DNA of 64,000 nt from contig NZ_CP192507.1 in the NCBI RefSeq assembly GCF_050613145.1, forward strand, positions 124,001 through 188,000, read 5' to 3'. Shown here piece after piece: positions 62,612 to 64,000 of the stretch. Below the pieces are notes generated by a model, which was not told the DNA's origin, did not search any database, and worked only from the letters and a program-made list of their open reading frames with translations. The translations under genes and the position numbers were made by a program. Numbering within the stretch: the stretch's first letter is position 1; each line of letters begins with the position of its first letter. This stretch comes from Lysinibacillus_B sp050613145. GTDB taxonomy: Bacteria > Bacillota > Bacilli > Bacillales_A > Planococcaceae.

Positions 62612-64000
62612 TTATATTGCGGAACCGGCCGAACCTTTCGAAAGTTTCTCTGAAATTAGCAGTACAAGTAAAATTAATACAATTTGTAGCACACCGTATG
62701 CACAGGCTGTTCCAAATTTAAATGCATAAAGCTTTTGGAAGATGGCGACAGATAAAGGGATCGTAGATGTACTGTAGAGCAATATAGATGCAACAAATTC
62801 GCCAATACTGTGCACAAATGCAAGTAGTGTACCAGCAATAATACCAGAAAGTGTTAATGGTAAAACAATTCTTTTGAATGTATACCACCACGATGCACCT
62901 AAGCTACGAGAGGCTTCTTCAACCGATTGGTCAAGCTGCATTAAAGAAGCGGATGTAGAACGAAATATAAGTGGTAAGTGGCGTACAAAATAGGCAAGTG
63001 GTAAAATCCAAAACGTCCCAATCAACACTTGATTAAACGTAAATGCACTTTCTGTACTAAATGCCGCAATTAAGTTGACGGCAACAACGGTCCCTGGAAG
63101 TGCCCAAGGAATCATAATTAATACATCGAGTAAAGATTTCCCTTTAAAGCTTAGTCGCACCATTGCATAGGCAGCGGCTACACCAAAAAGAATATTGCCA
63201 ACAGTTGCGACGGCCCCCATTTGAATGGAATTCCAAATAGGTCGCCACGTACGCTCATCTGTAAAGAGCGCTTTATAATGATTCAAGGTATATTCGGTCG
63301 GTAAAATTTGTACAGTCCATGTCCCGTCTTTCGAGAAGGAAATGAGTACTAATACTAATATCGGCAGAATTAGGATTAATGTTCCTAAAAAAGACAGGAA
63401 AATAGAAATATATTTTAACGGTTTGAATGTTACTTCTGAACGATGCACACTAATGCCTTTACTTAAGTTTTGATAATTGCGCCTGTTTTGATACCAACGC
63501 ATGAGTAATAAGAATAGAATCGATACAATCGATAAAATTGTCGATTGTGTTGCGGCCATATCTAAATTGCCGTTTGTGCGTGCTAAGTAAATTTGCATCG
63601 TCATTGTACGTTCTACTCCAAACATAAGAGGCGCTGTATACGAAGCCATAGATACCATAAATACAAGCAGAGAAGATGCAACAATGGAAGGGGTGAGCAT
63701 TGGTAAAATCACTTTTCGCCATACGCGAATACGGCTAGCACCAAGACTTGTTGCTGCTTCTTCCAGTGATGGATCGAGGCCTTTAATCGCAGCAGATGCT
63801 GTTAAGTAAAAATATGTGTACATCGTAAATGTGTGTACAACGACTACACCCCATATGCCTTTTAATGCAAAAGGCACTTCATCTAAATGGAATAGCTGTT
63901 GGAAAAAACGCGGAAATATACCGCTTTCCCCGTATAAAAACGTAAAAGAAAGCACACCAACAAGTGGCGGCAATGCCATTGGTACGAGTACGAGGACAGC
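62612..64000 (-). CDS. ABC transporter permease with two permease domains (truncated by window edge)
   Basis: The frame continues to the end of the window without a stop, so the N-terminus is missing. At least 462 residues are visible, with about ten membrane helices. Two copies of the EAA loop that docks the ATPase are present: EEAATSLGASRIRVWRKVIL and EEASRSLGASWWYTFKRIVL. Fused double permeases of this kind belong to ferric-iron, thiamine, or 2-aminoethylphosphonate-type importers. The substrate is not readable. It is transcribed first, the lyase gene following 36 bp later. Confidence 0.88.
   Translation of the reverse strand, partial: AVLVLVPMALPPLVGVLSFTFLYGESGIFPRFFQQLFHLDEVPFALKGIWGVVVVHTFTMYTYFYLTASAAIKGLDPSLEEAATSLGASRIRVWRKVILPMLTPSIVASSLLVFMVSMASYTAPLMFGVERTMTMQIYLARTNGNLDMAATQSTILSIVSILFLLLMRWYQNRRNYQNLSKGISVHRSEVTFKPLKYISIFLSFLGTLILILPILVLVLISFSKDGTWTVQILPTEYTLNHYKALFTDERTWRPIWNSIQMGAVATVGNILFGVAAAYAMVRLSFKGKSLLDVLIMIPWALPGTVVAVNLIAAFSTESAFTFNQVLIGTFWILPLAYFVRHLPLIFRSTSASLMQLDQSVEEASRSLGASWWYTFKRIVLPLTLSGIIAGTLLAFVHSIGEFVASILLYSTSTIPLSVAIFQKLYAFKFGTACAYGVLQIVLILLVLLISEKLSKGSAGSAI

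Overview
The window reads as a low-GC Gram-positive (Firmicutes) chromosome, most likely a Planococcaceae/Caryophanaceae member related to Lysinibacillus or Solibacillus. The evidence is the gene order pabB-pabA-pabC-folP-folB-folK-HTH-dusB-lysS followed by an rRNA operon, the Gram-positive ribosome binding sites, and the 16S gene. The genus is not certain.

Region 1 (1-6572) is core chromosome: the p-aminobenzoate/folate operon, a small XRE-type regulator overlapping folK, the tRNA-dihydrouridine synthase gene and lysS. In Bacillus-like genomes lysS is normally followed directly by an rRNA operon. Here the two are separated by a 37.4-kb island.

Region 2 (6591-44011) is that island. It is bounded by two base-for-base identical 451-bp sequences (6591-7041 and 43561-44011) in direct orientation. 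Each starts TGT and ends ACA, with imperfect terminal inverted repeats and spaced AACAAAG/AATAAAG motifs that resemble TnsB sites. The outer edges carry a 5-bp direct repeat, GTTGT, and the inner edges do not. That is the footprint of a cointegrate, or of a plasmid integrated by recombination between two copies of a mini-Tn7-like element. From left to right the island holds a 43-aa ORF and a Fic protein; a type I restriction-modification operon (hsdM, hsdS, a PD-(D/E)XK protein, hsdR) followed by a DUF262/DUF1524 protein and a YgjP-like metalloprotease; and a plasmid-like replicon (AEP-type primase, seven iterons, small regulators) plus the decayed remains of a second related replicon. Then come two broken small genes, a catalytic-domain-only tyrosine recombinase and a DUF4062 protein. 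Next is a Tn7-like transposition module (tnsA, tnsB, tnsC, tniQ) whose TnsA appears to have lost catalytic residues. It is followed by an unfamiliar three-gene operon (DUF6414-like, Clp-type AAA+, ParB-like). The right flank carries a DUF697-type GTPase, a PLD nuclease and a lipoprotein, separated by further degenerate copies of the element's left end. Three palindromes ATGTTC-N6-GAACAT (hsdM promoter, promoter of an XRE gene, and upstream of a decayed gene) suggest one repressor controls several island genes.

Region 3 (44012-50061) is a complete rRNA operon with tandem promoters: 16S, tRNA-Ile(GAT), tRNA-Ala(TGC), 23S, 5S and a terminator.

Region 4 (50062-64000) is chromosome again. It contains a LytTR regulator, isocitrate lyase with a malate-synthase remnant behind it, and an alanine-glyoxylate-type aminotransferase. 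These are followed by a large Sel1-repeat protein, a GT2 protein lacking the DxD motif, a YkvA-like protein, a CsoR-family regulator and a transglutaminase-like exported protein. A minus-strand cluster of a BadF-type kinase, an argininosuccinate-lyase-family enzyme and a two-domain ABC permease runs off the window.

All assignments are from reading sequence and recalled family motifs; no database search was run.
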